Assembly (NCBI RefSeq): GCF_001610875.1
Contig: NZ_CP011272.1
Coordinates: forward strand, 2,771,988-2,835,987
DNA from: Pirellula sp. SH-Sr6A
GTDB lineage: Bacteria; Planctomycetota; Planctomycetia; Pirellulales; Pirellulaceae
Length of the DNA stretch: 64,000 nt
Direction of reading: 5' to 3'
Shown here: positions 9,209-18,055 of the stretch, piece by piece
Position numbering within the stretch: the stretch's first letter is position 1
How the letters are laid out: each line of letters opens with the position of its first letter
The notes under the pieces: generated by a model
What the model was told of the DNA's origin: nothing
Seen by the model: the letters and a program-made list of their open reading frames with translations, nothing else
Databases searched by the model: none
Made by a program: the position numbers and the translations under genes

Positions 9209-11917
9209 ATGGGACGTATCCAATCTAACATCGGCTTGACCTCTGGAATCGATATCGCCAAGACGGTCGACCAGTTGATGACCGTTGCGTCCAAACCGGT
9301 GGATCTTCTCAACACGCGCGTCAAAGGCCTTCAGGCTCAGCAAGTAGCCATCACCGAACTAACGGCCCTGGTGGTCGGCATTCAACTCCAATCCGACCGA
9401 ATCGGTGTTGCATCTAGCATCGCGACCACGACGGCGAACTCGGCCAAGCCGGACGTCGTCACAGCGGCCATTTCCGGTAAAGCAGTGCCGGGGAATTATT
9501 CCGTCCAAGTTCTTCAGACGGCTCAAACGGCAACGGCCTCGAGCGCTCCGATTTCCAGCACCTCGGAACTACTGCAAGCGGGCGAATTCGTCGTACGAAC
9601 CGGTGGCTTCGTCGATGGAAGCATGGATCTCGATGATGTGCGAGGAGGATCAGGCGTTACCCGTGGCTTGATTCGTGTCACGGATCGCAGCGGCACTTCG
9701 AAAGAAGTCGATCTCCGATTCGCGGCAACCATGGAAGATGTCGTGAAGGCGATCAACAACTCAGGACTCAAAGTCAGCGCGAAAACAGTTGGGGACCGGC
9801 TGACGCTCAATGACTTGAGCGGACAAACCACCTCCAACTTGATCGTGGAAGAAGTGGGCGGAGGCCGTACCGCCGCAGACCTTGGCCTGGGAGGTATCAA
9901 CGTCAGCACCAATACTGCGACCGGGGACGATCTCGCCTTCCTCGGTGCATCGACTCGTTTAAGTACGCTTCGCGATCAACGTGGCCTCTCGATGCGATTC
10001 GGGAGTGAGTTGACGGTAAACCTGAAGGATGGAACATCTCTTTCTGTCGATCTCGACAGCTCCAATCCGCCGCGAACCGTCGGACAACTTCTTGCCAAGG
10101 TCAACGCAGCGAACCCTGACAAATTGGAAATGCGGATCCGTGAAAACGGTGATGGATTCGACCTGATCGACAAAACAAGCGGCTCCAACACCTTTGCCGC
10201 GTCAGGCCGACTCGCGAGCGAATTGGGCCTCGCAAGCACGACGGACGTCAATGGCGTGATCTCGGGATCGCGCGTCCAAAATACCCTCTCGGGTCCCTTG
10301 CTCGGCACGTTGAACGGAGGAAAAGGGATTGGAACTCCCGGAACCGTCGCGATCACCAATCGTGTCGGTGTGACGACGCAAGTCGACTTGTCGGGCAGCG
10401 AAGGATTGCGAGATGTGATGGATAAAATCAACCAAAGCAATTCAGGAGTGACCGCTTCACTGAATCGTTCCCGAACCGGAATTGTCTTGCAAGATGTCAC
10501 CGGCGGCTCTGCCAGCAATCTTATCATCGCAGATGGCGATGCGAATGGAACGGCAACAAAACTGGGGCTCGCGGTCAACGTTGCCAAGAGCAGCGTCGAT
10601 GGTCAGTCGCTCAAGATGCAATATGTTGGTGAAGCCACCGAGCTGTCTCGATTGAACCAAGGTCGGGGCGTCCGTATCGGCAGCTTTACTATCACTAACG
10701 GCTCGGGAGGACAGAAATCGGTCAGCATCACCCCCAATACGAAAACAGTTGGGGACCTGCTGGAGTTGGTCAACGCTAACACGATCGGCGTTCAAGCTCG
10801 TCTCAATGACGACGGGGATGGGATTGTCATCGTCGACTCCTCGAATGGATCCGGCAGCCTTACTATCACCGAAAACCAATCGGGTAACACAGCCAAAGAC
10901 TTAGGAATCCTCGGAACCGGCGTTTCAAAAACCGAACCGAATCGTCGCGAAATCAACGGCAGTCAAACCTTTCGCCTGCAGGTAGGCGCATCCGACACCG
11001 TCTCCGATGTTGTGAAGAAGATCAATGATGCAGGTGGCCCCATCACCGCCTCGCTCCTCACATCCGGTCCTTCGACCGTTCGAGTACTCCTCACATCGCG
11101 TGCCACGGGCGAGGCCGGCCGCATGGTTGCCGATGGAGATGCAATCGGCCTGAACATCAACGCCTCCGGAGCCGCCCGCGATGCCTTGATCTCGGTCGGC
11201 GGCGCGTCGGACACAGGTGGGACACTGATCCGCTCTTCCACCAACACCATCAACAACGCAGTGGAGGGCGTCTCGTTGACGCTCAAAGGAACCTCCACGA
11301 GCCCTGTCGATATTTCTGTTACCCAGAACAACTCCACCCTCGAACGCAACTTGCAGTTGTTCGTCGATCAGTTCAACAAAGTCCGCGACAAAATCGACAA
11401 GGAAACCGAATTCAACACCGACACCGGAACCACAGGGATGCTGATCGGCAGCTCCGAGGTCCTCCGCGCAGAACAAACCCTTACTCGACTTATCACCCAG
11501 CGAACCTTTGGTTCAGGACGAGTTCAATCGCTCGAGCAACTCGGCCTTAGCTTGAACGATAAAGGCAAACTCGAATTCGATAAAGAGAAGCTCACCAAAG
11601 CCATCGCCGCGAACCCCGAAGATGTCACCAGCTTTCTCACAAAAGAGACGACCGGCTTCGGAGCCCGCGCCAAAAAGGCTCTCGACGCAATCGTGGGCAT
11701 CAACAACAGCACCTTGGTCCTTCGGAATCAATCTCTCCAGCGCCAGATAGAATCGACGAACAAACGGATCGAAACACAGAACGCACGATTGGGCCGAGAA
11801 CGTGAAAGACTTCTCAATCAGTTCTACAAACTGGAAGAGACCCTAAGCAAGATCCGTAACAACAGCAATGCCATGACAGACATCAACTCTGTTCTCGCTC
11901 GATTCCAAGATTTGTAA
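9209..11917 (+). CDS. fliD: Flagellar cap protein FliD (hook-associated protein 2), enlarged
   Basis: A 902-residue FliD. The N-terminal FliD domain begins GLTSGIDIAKTVDQLM and has the ELTALV helix (about 9-60). The C-terminal coiled-coil part (about 690-902) includes NNAVEGVSLTLKGTS, VDQFNKVRDKID, LEQLGLSLNDKGKLEFD and QNARLGRERERLLNQFYKLEETLSKI. FliD caps the filament tip and helps flagellin subunits insert. The centre carries four copies of a module of about 85 residues (150-229, 257-343, 371-455, 486-569) plus a partial fifth (585-650). Each has a beta-rich start, then TV.D....IN and an L.LG end, the same Flagellin_IN-like type as in flagellin, so cap and filament seem to have expanded in parallel. 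It is transcribed in the same direction as flagellin but after its terminator. Confidence 0.95.
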   Translation: MGRIQSNIGLTSGIDIAKTVDQLMTVASKPVDLLNTRVKGLQAQQVAITELTALVVGIQLQSDRIGVASSIATTTANSAKPDVVTAAISGKAVPGNYSVQVLQTAQTATASSAPISSTSELLQAGEFVVRTGGFVDGSMDLDDVRGGSGVTRGLIRVTDRSGTSKEVDLRFAATMEDVVKAINNSGLKVSAKTVGDRLTLNDLSGQTTSNLIVEEVGGGRTAADLGLGGINVSTNTATGDDLAFLGASTRLSTLRDQRGLSMRFGSELTVNLKDGTSLSVDLDSSNPPRTVGQLLAKVNAANPDKLEMRIRENGDGFDLIDKTSGSNTFAASGRLASELGLASTTDVNGVISGSRVQNTLSGPLLGTLNGGKGIGTPGTVAITNRVGVTTQVDLSGSEGLRDVMDKINQSNSGVTASLNRSRTGIVLQDVTGGSASNLIIADGDANGTATKLGLAVNVAKSSVDGQSLKMQYVGEATELSRLNQGRGVRIGSFTITNGSGGQKSVSITPNTKTVGDLLELVNANTIGVQARLNDDGDGIVIVDSSNGSGSLTITENQSGNTAKDLGILGTGVSKTEPNRREINGSQTFRLQVGASDTVSDVVKKINDAGGPITASLLTSGPSTVRVLLTSRATGEAGRMVADGDAIGLNINASGAARDALISVGGASDTGGTLIRSSTNTINNAVEGVSLTLKGTSTSPVDISVTQNNSTLERNLQLFVDQFNKVRDKIDKETEFNTDTGTTGMLIGSSEVLRAEQTLTRLITQRTFGSGRVQSLEQLGLSLNDKGKLEFDKEKLTKAIAANPEDVTSFLTKETTGFGARAKKALDAIVGINNSTLVLRNQSLQRQIESTNKRIETQNARLGRERERLLNQFYKLEETLSKIRNNSNAMTDINSVLARFQDL

Positions 11918-11937
11918 TTCGTCCTCCTCTGAAAACA

Positions 11938-11971
11938 GCAGAGGCCGCTCATCGAAACGAGCGGCCTCTGC
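11938..11971 (+). terminator. Hairpin terminator after fliD
   Basis: A perfect 13-bp stem (GCAGAGGCCGCTC / GAGCGGCCTCTGC) with an 8-base loop, 20 bases after the fliD stop. There is no clear T-run, but position and strength argue for transcription termination. Confidence 0.8.
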
Positions 11972-12173
11972 AATCTAGGAGTGGGAGGTAAGCATGGTTG
12001 CAAGATGCTTACCGAAACCGCAGATACCACAGCAGCATTGCTCAAAGCCCCAAAGAACAATGCACTGGCTGGTACACCGCAGCGGAATCCCACCCACAGG
12101 TTTGTCGTGCTCATGCTGAGCGGACAATTACAAACCTAGGTCACGTTTGGAACGAAGGCAAATCTCTGCAAAT

Positions 12174-13853
12174 TTATTTTCCGAAAACAACAAAAGGCTT
12201 AGCCTCTTGAATTGCAGCTCCCGCAGACAATAAGACTCCCTCGGAAAACATACGCCCAGTCAAGGCGACGGTACGAGGCTTTCGCTCGCTCTCTTCTTCA
12301 CCAAAGCTGACCACTAACGTGGGATGCCCCGTCAAATTCATCCTGGAAAGATCCCCATCGCCGATTAGCAAATCGACCTTGCGCAACTCGCTCTCCGTTT
12401 CGCGGATCATTGCGACTCGCCAGCGCATTCCATGCAGATAGTCGACGGCCCGCACCCACTGCGCTTCGCGAAAGGAGGGCCCCCACTTCCCTAACTCACT
12501 GTCCTCTTTGGCGTCCCGAAAGAGCATCTCGTGCACCGAAGCTGCCTCGGTACCCAACGCATCGGACATGATTCGAATCGGTGCGTCGGGGAACTGGAGC
12601 TCCACGATTTCGGCCCCCTGCCCCTCGAACCAACTTCGACTCTCGCGTTCCGAGGCATTCATTCGGCTCGTCACTCCCACACGAAGGCCCTGGAGCGTAA
12701 GCTCGGAGCGGCCCGTCCAAGGAAGCTCAACCACCGTCGGATCCAACCCGTCCGGTCCCAAAATGGCCGCGAAAATCGCTTCGCAATCCTCGACACGATT
12801 GGCGATTGGTCCAACCTTATCCATCGTCCATGACAAAGTCATGCACCCTGCTCGACTTACCCGTCCAAAGGTCGGACGCAATCCTGACGTTCCGCATACG
12901 CGTGTCGGCGAAACAATGCTTCCCAAAGTCTCGGTCCCGATCGCAAACGGACAAAGTCGCGCCGCAACGGCCGAGGCGCTTCCTGCCGATGACCCCGAAC
13001 TTCCTTGCTCGGGATTCCAAGGATTCTTGGTTTGGCCACCATGCCACACATCTCCCCACGCGAGCGTTCCCACCGAGAGCTTAGCCAACAAAACCGCACC
13101 CGCCTCTTGAAGCCTACGAGCAACGGTCGCGGTCTCCTGCCACTCGCGATCTTCATAACGCCCCACTCCCCAACTGCAAGGCAACCCGCGCACCGCGATT
13201 ATATCCTTGGCACCCCACGGAATCCCATGGAGCAACCCTCGATCCGTTCCACTCGCTAACTCCTTGTCTCGTTCCTTCGCCGTTTCGATCGCTGCCTCAT
13301 TCATGCGTACAACGCACAACAATTTCTCGTTCGCATCTTTCAATCTCTGGAAATAAAACTCGGTCAAATCCTCACTGGTAAACCACTTCTGTCGCAGTCC
13401 ATACGCTAGATGCTTAATCGACCACTCGAGCACATCCTCGATTCGATTGTCCCAAACCAATCCCGTCGATTTCGGAACAACTGGAAGCACAGAAGCATCC
13501 AGCCCGCGATCTTGCTGAAACGGAAACAGATTGCCCTTCTCATCGGCAGGCAAAAAGAAAGAGGGGCGGTACGCGAGGGGCATCGGTACATTCTCGCTGG
13601 GCAATCGTTGTCGATATGCTTTCCAGCCCGCCAATTTCCGATTCAAACTCTTTGCCACCTCTTCGCACTGTTCGTCGGTCCAACGGACATCGGCGATCCA
13701 GCACGCTTCGGATATCTGCCTACCCGTGATCTCGGTCGCTTCCGGTGTTTGCGCTGCGATAGCTCGTCCGAGAACGGGCGAGATCGACATGCTGCCACAA
13801 ATCCCACTCCCCAACGCGGCCAATACGGCTTGCCGTCGCGTTACCAATCCCAT
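12174..13853 (-). CDS. Exported amidase (amidase signature family)
   Basis: A 559-residue member of the amidase signature family, which hydrolyses amide bonds with a Ser-cisSer-Lys triad. The probable triad is Lys216 (GIPWGAKDI), cis-Ser288 (GSSGSSAGSASA) and nucleophile Ser312 (GTETLGSIVSP). These lie 72 and 24 residues apart, close to the usual spacing. The CGTSGLRPTFGRVS block follows at about 320-333. The N-terminus is a Tat-like signal (TRRQAVLAAL), so the folded enzyme is probably exported. An unusual 150-residue extension precedes the catalytic core. The substrate cannot be told, and GatA of the tRNA amidotransferase is unlikely because of the signal. It ends the minus-strand cluster after the BatA-like gene, 17 bases downstream. 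Confidence 0.88.
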   Translation of the reverse strand: MGLVTRRQAVLAALGSGICGSMSISPVLGRAIAAQTPEATEITGRQISEACWIADVRWTDEQCEEVAKSLNRKLAGWKAYRQRLPSENVPMPLAYRPSFFLPADEKGNLFPFQQDRGLDASVLPVVPKSTGLVWDNRIEDVLEWSIKHLAYGLRQKWFTSEDLTEFYFQRLKDANEKLLCVVRMNEAAIETAKERDKELASGTDRGLLHGIPWGAKDIIAVRGLPCSWGVGRYEDREWQETATVARRLQEAGAVLLAKLSVGTLAWGDVWHGGQTKNPWNPEQGSSGSSAGSASAVAARLCPFAIGTETLGSIVSPTRVCGTSGLRPTFGRVSRAGCMTLSWTMDKVGPIANRVEDCEAIFAAILGPDGLDPTVVELPWTGRSELTLQGLRVGVTSRMNASERESRSWFEGQGAEIVELQFPDAPIRIMSDALGTEAASVHEMLFRDAKEDSELGKWGPSFREAQWVRAVDYLHGMRWRVAMIRETESELRKVDLLIGDGDLSRMNLTGHPTLVVSFGEEESERKPRTVALTGRMFSEGVLLSAGAAIQEAKPFVVFGK

Positions 13854-13870
13854 GATCCTCTCCTTTTCGG

Positions 13871-15910
13871 CTAAGTAAAAGCTTCAGTGCGACAAATGGC
13901 TTGGACGCGCTTTGCCGGCAAAGAGAGGATCGATTCTGCAAACAAAGCAATCAACATGAACCACGCAAACCAACGCCAAATCTCTTGGACTAATCCGGTG
14001 TCGGCCAGCGTGGCATCGACGCGATACCAAACCAACCCCTCGAATATCTTCTCCAGATCTTGGTCAGAAATTCTAACCTGCAGGTCTTCCTCCGGTCGAC
14101 GGTTTTGTGCAAACGGAATCGAATCCATTCGATAGACTCCTGCGTGCTCAAAGAAGCGATTCGATAGAACGTTCTCGTTCCCCAACACCATTTCCGTGCC
14201 GTCACTCCAAGGTGACTCTGTCGTATCGACCCATCGGTTGGGCTGCCTGCCCAACTTCTCTGCTCCCTCTTGAATCATTCGTTGCACCATGATGTACAAC
14301 GCAATACCGTTCGATGCCAAATTGGTGTCGCCGACTTGTGTGGTACTCCCCATCGCATAGGCCGCGCCGGAACTCTTCTCCGATACCGAATCCAATCGCA
14401 CCAGCCAACTCGCTCCATCCTCTAGCCGCGCTAGCTCGGTCGCAGATGTTTCCATCTTGCAATACCTCGAGACCGTGACATCCCCTAACGGAACGGCATT
14501 ACCATTCTGAGTGTTTCCAAGGAGAACTGTGTCGTTGCGCCAAGGCCCTACGCGCAACCCTATCGCCTCCGGGTCTCCTGTCACATCGGCCTCGACCCAG
14601 TTGGACCACTGCAACCCGAGAAACCGCTGGGGCGCTGGGACCTCAGGTGGCAAAAAGAGAACTTGCCCCCCTCGTTCGATGAATCGTTCCAGCAACTTTC
14701 CATCGTCCCCTTGCGGAAGCGGTCCATGCCAAACGACCAACACCACCTCGTCCCAGACCGCGATCGCCATTTGAGAAGGCTCAATAGTCTGAACAGATTG
14801 TTGCACCGAGCTTTCAGAAGAAATCGCTGCTGCTAGAGAAATAGCGTCGAGCTTCGAGAAATCCTCGCTAATGATTAGAGTTTTGCGAGGCAAGGGAGGT
14901 TCGAATGCAAAGTATGCTACGTTGTCCGCTTCATTGGAATCCGGACGGATTCGGATCGCCCCCCATCCCGTGGCCTTCTCCGGGGCCTTATCGATCGGAA
15001 TGCGGAAGCCTTTAAGCTCTCCAACTCCCGAAACCAAATCGAGGTTTACGATCGTGTTCGCATCTCCGATCCGTATCTCAAGCGGAATGGTCTGATTCGC
15101 CTGCGCCGTCCCGGATTCCAGCTGGGAAGCCACGACGCGGCAACTGATCGACAGTTCATTGCCATCATCCCCCGCAATGAGCTTCGCCGCATCCAGTTGG
15201 ATGGCGAGATTCGACAACTCCGAATGCGTTTCCAGTACCTGAAACCGTACCTCTGCACTCCCTTCCTGAACGGCAGAACGCATGGATGCCCACTCGCCGG
15301 ACTCGCTTCGCCAATCGCTCTCCCGACGGTCCGACGCAATCCAAACCGTGGCGCGCGCCGCCCCTTTTTGATCGATGTATCGACAGGCTTTTTCGACCAA
15401 CGCCGGAAGATTCGTGGTGAGAGCATTCCCTTGCAATCGCGGATCGCGCACCCATTCGCTCGGACTGGACAATTCGATCGGGTCCTCGTGCCCCGATGTG
15501 AACACCATCGTCACCCCCGTCCCAACCGTCTTGCTCCAGTTCGCATAGTTTTCGAGAACGGTTTGAAGCTTGGTCACACCCCGCTCCGAAACCGACTGCT
15601 GCATGCTAGGAGAACGATCGAGAACGAGAACCTGCAATTGGGAAACATCGGACGCTAGCCAGCCAGACACGCCGCTCGCGAGCGGACGGGCCATGAAGAA
15701 TACGAGCGCCGCGATCGCGAGAGCTCTCAAAGCCAATACGATCCACTGACGCAATCGACTATATCCACTCGACATTCGACTCGCCACCAATAGAAACTGC
15801 ATGGCAGCCCATGGGACCGACTGATAACGCCTCAAGTGGATCAAGTGAACAAGGATCGGAATAGCGAGCAGAGGAAGCGCGAAGAGCAAGACGGGTTGCA
15901 AAAAACTCAT
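13871..15910 (-). CDS. BatA-like membrane protein with von Willebrand A-type domain
   Basis: A 679-residue protein from the ATG at 15910, which overlaps the DUF58 stop as ATGA. It has the BatA N-terminal domain (FLQPVLLFALPLLAIPILVHLI.LRR, then VPWAAMQFL, and a second helix about 50-72). A VWA-like region follows with LVLDRSPSMQQS, a partial MIDAS (about 95-105). A long periplasmic region containing a second alpha/beta fold (FIERGGQVLFLPPEV, about 405-420) leads to a C-terminal membrane helix (WFAWFMLIALFAESILSL). In planctomycetes such proteins sit with MoxR and DUF58 partners, as here, and are thought to be part of an envelope chaperone or metal-insertion system. The exact job is unknown. 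Confidence 0.85.
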   Translation of the reverse strand: MSFLQPVLLFALPLLAIPILVHLIHLRRYQSVPWAAMQFLLVASRMSSGYSRLRQWIVLALRALAIAALVFFMARPLASGVSGWLASDVSQLQVLVLDRSPSMQQSVSERGVTKLQTVLENYANWSKTVGTGVTMVFTSGHEDPIELSSPSEWVRDPRLQGNALTTNLPALVEKACRYIDQKGAARATVWIASDRRESDWRSESGEWASMRSAVQEGSAEVRFQVLETHSELSNLAIQLDAAKLIAGDDGNELSISCRVVASQLESGTAQANQTIPLEIRIGDANTIVNLDLVSGVGELKGFRIPIDKAPEKATGWGAIRIRPDSNEADNVAYFAFEPPLPRKTLIISEDFSKLDAISLAAAISSESSVQQSVQTIEPSQMAIAVWDEVVLVVWHGPLPQGDDGKLLERFIERGGQVLFLPPEVPAPQRFLGLQWSNWVEADVTGDPEAIGLRVGPWRNDTVLLGNTQNGNAVPLGDVTVSRYCKMETSATELARLEDGASWLVRLDSVSEKSSGAAYAMGSTTQVGDTNLASNGIALYIMVQRMIQEGAEKLGRQPNRWVDTTESPWSDGTEMVLGNENVLSNRFFEHAGVYRMDSIPFAQNRRPEEDLQVRISDQDLEKIFEGLVWYRVDATLADTGLVQEIWRWFAWFMLIALFAESILSLPAKRVQAICRTEAFT

Positions 15911-16815
15911 CGCACACCTCGGCTGCCGGTGCGTCCCAACAAACATCGTGTGAGCACTTGCTCGTAAGGTTCATTGGTAATGGTGCGATGGTAGTCGACC
16001 CCGGTCTCGATCGCGATGGCCCGCATCCGCTCCAAATACTCTCTCAATGCACGATGGTAGCGATCGGCGAGCTCCGCCGGATCGGTGAAAAGAGGCATCC
16101 CTCCTTCCATATCCAAGAAACGGACCGGGCGCTGAAACTCGAATGCGATCTCTTGAGGGTCGAGCAAATGAAAGACGACGACATCATGTTTGCGAAATCG
16201 CAAATGCTCGAACGACGATTTGAGCTCCGCCGTATCGACGAAAAGATCGGATACCACAACCACCAATGCACGCTGTCGAAAGGTTTCCGCCAACTCATGC
16301 AATACGGCAGGCAGATGGGTAGCCCCCGCCCCCTTGCATTGCTCCAATTGGTCCAAGACGACTTTCAAATGAGCCGGTGATCTTCGCGGCGGGATGTTCT
16401 GTGTCAGCTTTTCCGAGACGCACGAAAGTCCCACTGCATCCCCCTGTTGCGTCGCCAGATAAGCGAGCGTCCCCGTTAAACACTTCGCAAAAAAGAGCTT
16501 GGATGGATTCCCCTTGGACGCGAACTCCATGGAGCCGCTCGTGTCGACTACCAAACAACATCGCAGATTGGTGTCGGCCTCGAACTCCTTCACGTAGTAG
16601 CGATCGGTCCTCCCGTAGGCTCTCCAATCCAGCCTTCGCAGATCGTCACCGGGAACGTATTTGCGATACTCCGCAAACTCAACGCTCGACCCCAGGTGCG
16701 GCGACGCGTGACGCCCTGAAATGTTTCCTTGCATCGCAAAGCGAGACAAGAGTGGGAGCGCCGAAAGCCGCGACAGCACCTGCGGATCCAAGAACGAACG
16801 CGTTACAGGAAGCAT
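15907..16815 (-). CDS. DUF58 domain protein
   Basis: A 302-residue DUF58 protein. The family hallmark FAEYRKYVPGDDLRRLDWRA is at about residues 47-66, followed by YYVKEFEADT and a VWA-like metal site, VVDTSGSMEFAS (about 89-100). DUF58 proteins act with MoxR AAA ATPases, probably as the adaptor that brings substrate. It has no signal peptide. It starts 11 bases after the MoxR gene and overlaps the BatA-like gene by 4 bases (ATGA), so the three genes form one operon. Confidence 0.93.
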   Translation of the reverse strand: MLPVTRSFLDPQVLSRLSALPLLSRFAMQGNISGRHASPHLGSSVEFAEYRKYVPGDDLRRLDWRAYGRTDRYYVKEFEADTNLRCCLVVDTSGSMEFASKGNPSKLFFAKCLTGTLAYLATQQGDAVGLSCVSEKLTQNIPPRRSPAHLKVVLDQLEQCKGAGATHLPAVLHELAETFRQRALVVVVSDLFVDTAELKSSFEHLRFRKHDVVVFHLLDPQEIAFEFQRPVRFLDMEGGMPLFTDPAELADRYHRALREYLERMRAIAIETGVDYHRTITNEPYEQVLTRCLLGRTGSRGVR

Positions 16816-16826
16816 GCGATCATCCT

Positions 16827-17843
16827 TTATTCCATTTCATCGATCAATCGCTGCACGATCTGCTTGGCAGAGATCCCTTCGGCTTGAGCGGCAAACGTCG
16901 TGATGATGCGATGGACCAGCACAGGCTTCGCAATGGCTTGAAGGTCTTCGAGCCGCACCATGTAGCTTCCTTGCAATGCGGCACGACTCTTGGCCCCTAA
17001 AATCAGATTCTGGACCGCGCGAGGCCCCGCCCCCCAACTGACATACGACTTCATCCAAGCAGGAGCGGTCTCTCCCTGAGGACGCGTCTTGCGTACCAAC
17101 TTGGCCGCGTACTCGTAAATATGATCCGGCACGGGAACTCGTCGAACAAGCTTCTGGAATCCGATGATCTCTTCCCCTGTCATCACTGGACTCAACGTCG
17201 ACGCGTCATCTCCGGTCGTACTCCTCGCGATCTGAATCTCTTCTGCCTCGTTCGGATAATCCAACTCGATCAGAAACATAAAGCGGTCCAGCTGGGCTTC
17301 GGGCAGCGGATACGTCCCCTCTTGCTCAACTGGATTCTGCGTGGCTAAGACCATAAACGGGGAATCGAGCTCGAATGTTTTTCCCAGCACCGTTACCCGC
17401 TGCTCCTGCATCGCTTCCAGAAGTGCCGCCTGGGTCTTTGGTGGAGCCCGGTTGATTTCGTCCGCCAAGATGATGTTCGCGAAGATCGGACCCTTGATGA
17501 ACTGAAATGCGCGACGCCCTTCGTTCGACTCCTGAAGAATATCCGTACCGGTGATATCCATCGGCATCAAATCGGGCGTGAATTGAATGCGACTGAAACC
17601 GAGGGACATCGTCTCAGCAACTTTGCCAACCAAAAGCGTCTTGGCTAAACCTGGCACCCCCATCAGCAACGCGTGACGCCGCGCGAACATGCAGATCGCC
17701 AACTGCTCAATGGTATCCTTTTGACCGACGATCACTCTTCCGAGCTCGCCCGAAAAACGGCGATACGAATCTCGCAATCGATCGATGAAATGAACGTCGT
17801 CATCGGACAGGCTAGAGACGGAGGATGGGTTCGTACTCGACAT
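16827..17843 (-). CDS. MoxR-family AAA+ ATPase
   Basis: A 338-residue MoxR ATPase of normal length. Walker A is GVPGLAKT (62-69), Walker B is IILADEIN (124-131), sensor 1 is ATQNP (167-171), the arginine-finger region is PEAQLDRFMF, and the C-terminal lid contains SWGAGPRAVQNLILGAKSRA. MoxR proteins use ATP to remodel or activate client proteins, often with VWA partners. It is the first gene of a MoxR-DUF58-BatA operon read leftward. The promoter should lie in the 210 bases shared with the divergent dehydrogenase-like gene. Confidence 0.95.
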   Translation of the reverse strand: MSSTNPSSVSSLSDDDVHFIDRLRDSYRRFSGELGRVIVGQKDTIEQLAICMFARRHALLMGVPGLAKTLLVGKVAETMSLGFSRIQFTPDLMPMDITGTDILQESNEGRRAFQFIKGPIFANIILADEINRAPPKTQAALLEAMQEQRVTVLGKTFELDSPFMVLATQNPVEQEGTYPLPEAQLDRFMFLIELDYPNEAEEIQIARSTTGDDASTLSPVMTGEEIIGFQKLVRRVPVPDHIYEYAAKLVRKTRPQGETAPAWMKSYVSWGAGPRAVQNLILGAKSRAALQGSYMVRLEDLQAIAKPVLVHRIITTFAAQAEGISAKQIVQRLIDEME

Positions 17844-18055
17844 GGAGTCCTTCGATTTCGTTGCACTCGGAATGACAGCGGGGGACCACAGGGTGGACTA
17901 GGGTGGGCAGCCAATGAGGGCTTCCCAATGAGGGCACCTCAGTGTAGTCCAATTCTCCCCGGTTACCATAGACGACGCCCCCCGCTCGAGTAGGATAGAA
18001 TCCTCCTGCCACTACACCCGCCAACATCCCCGCCACTTTGCTTCAAAGGCTCCCT

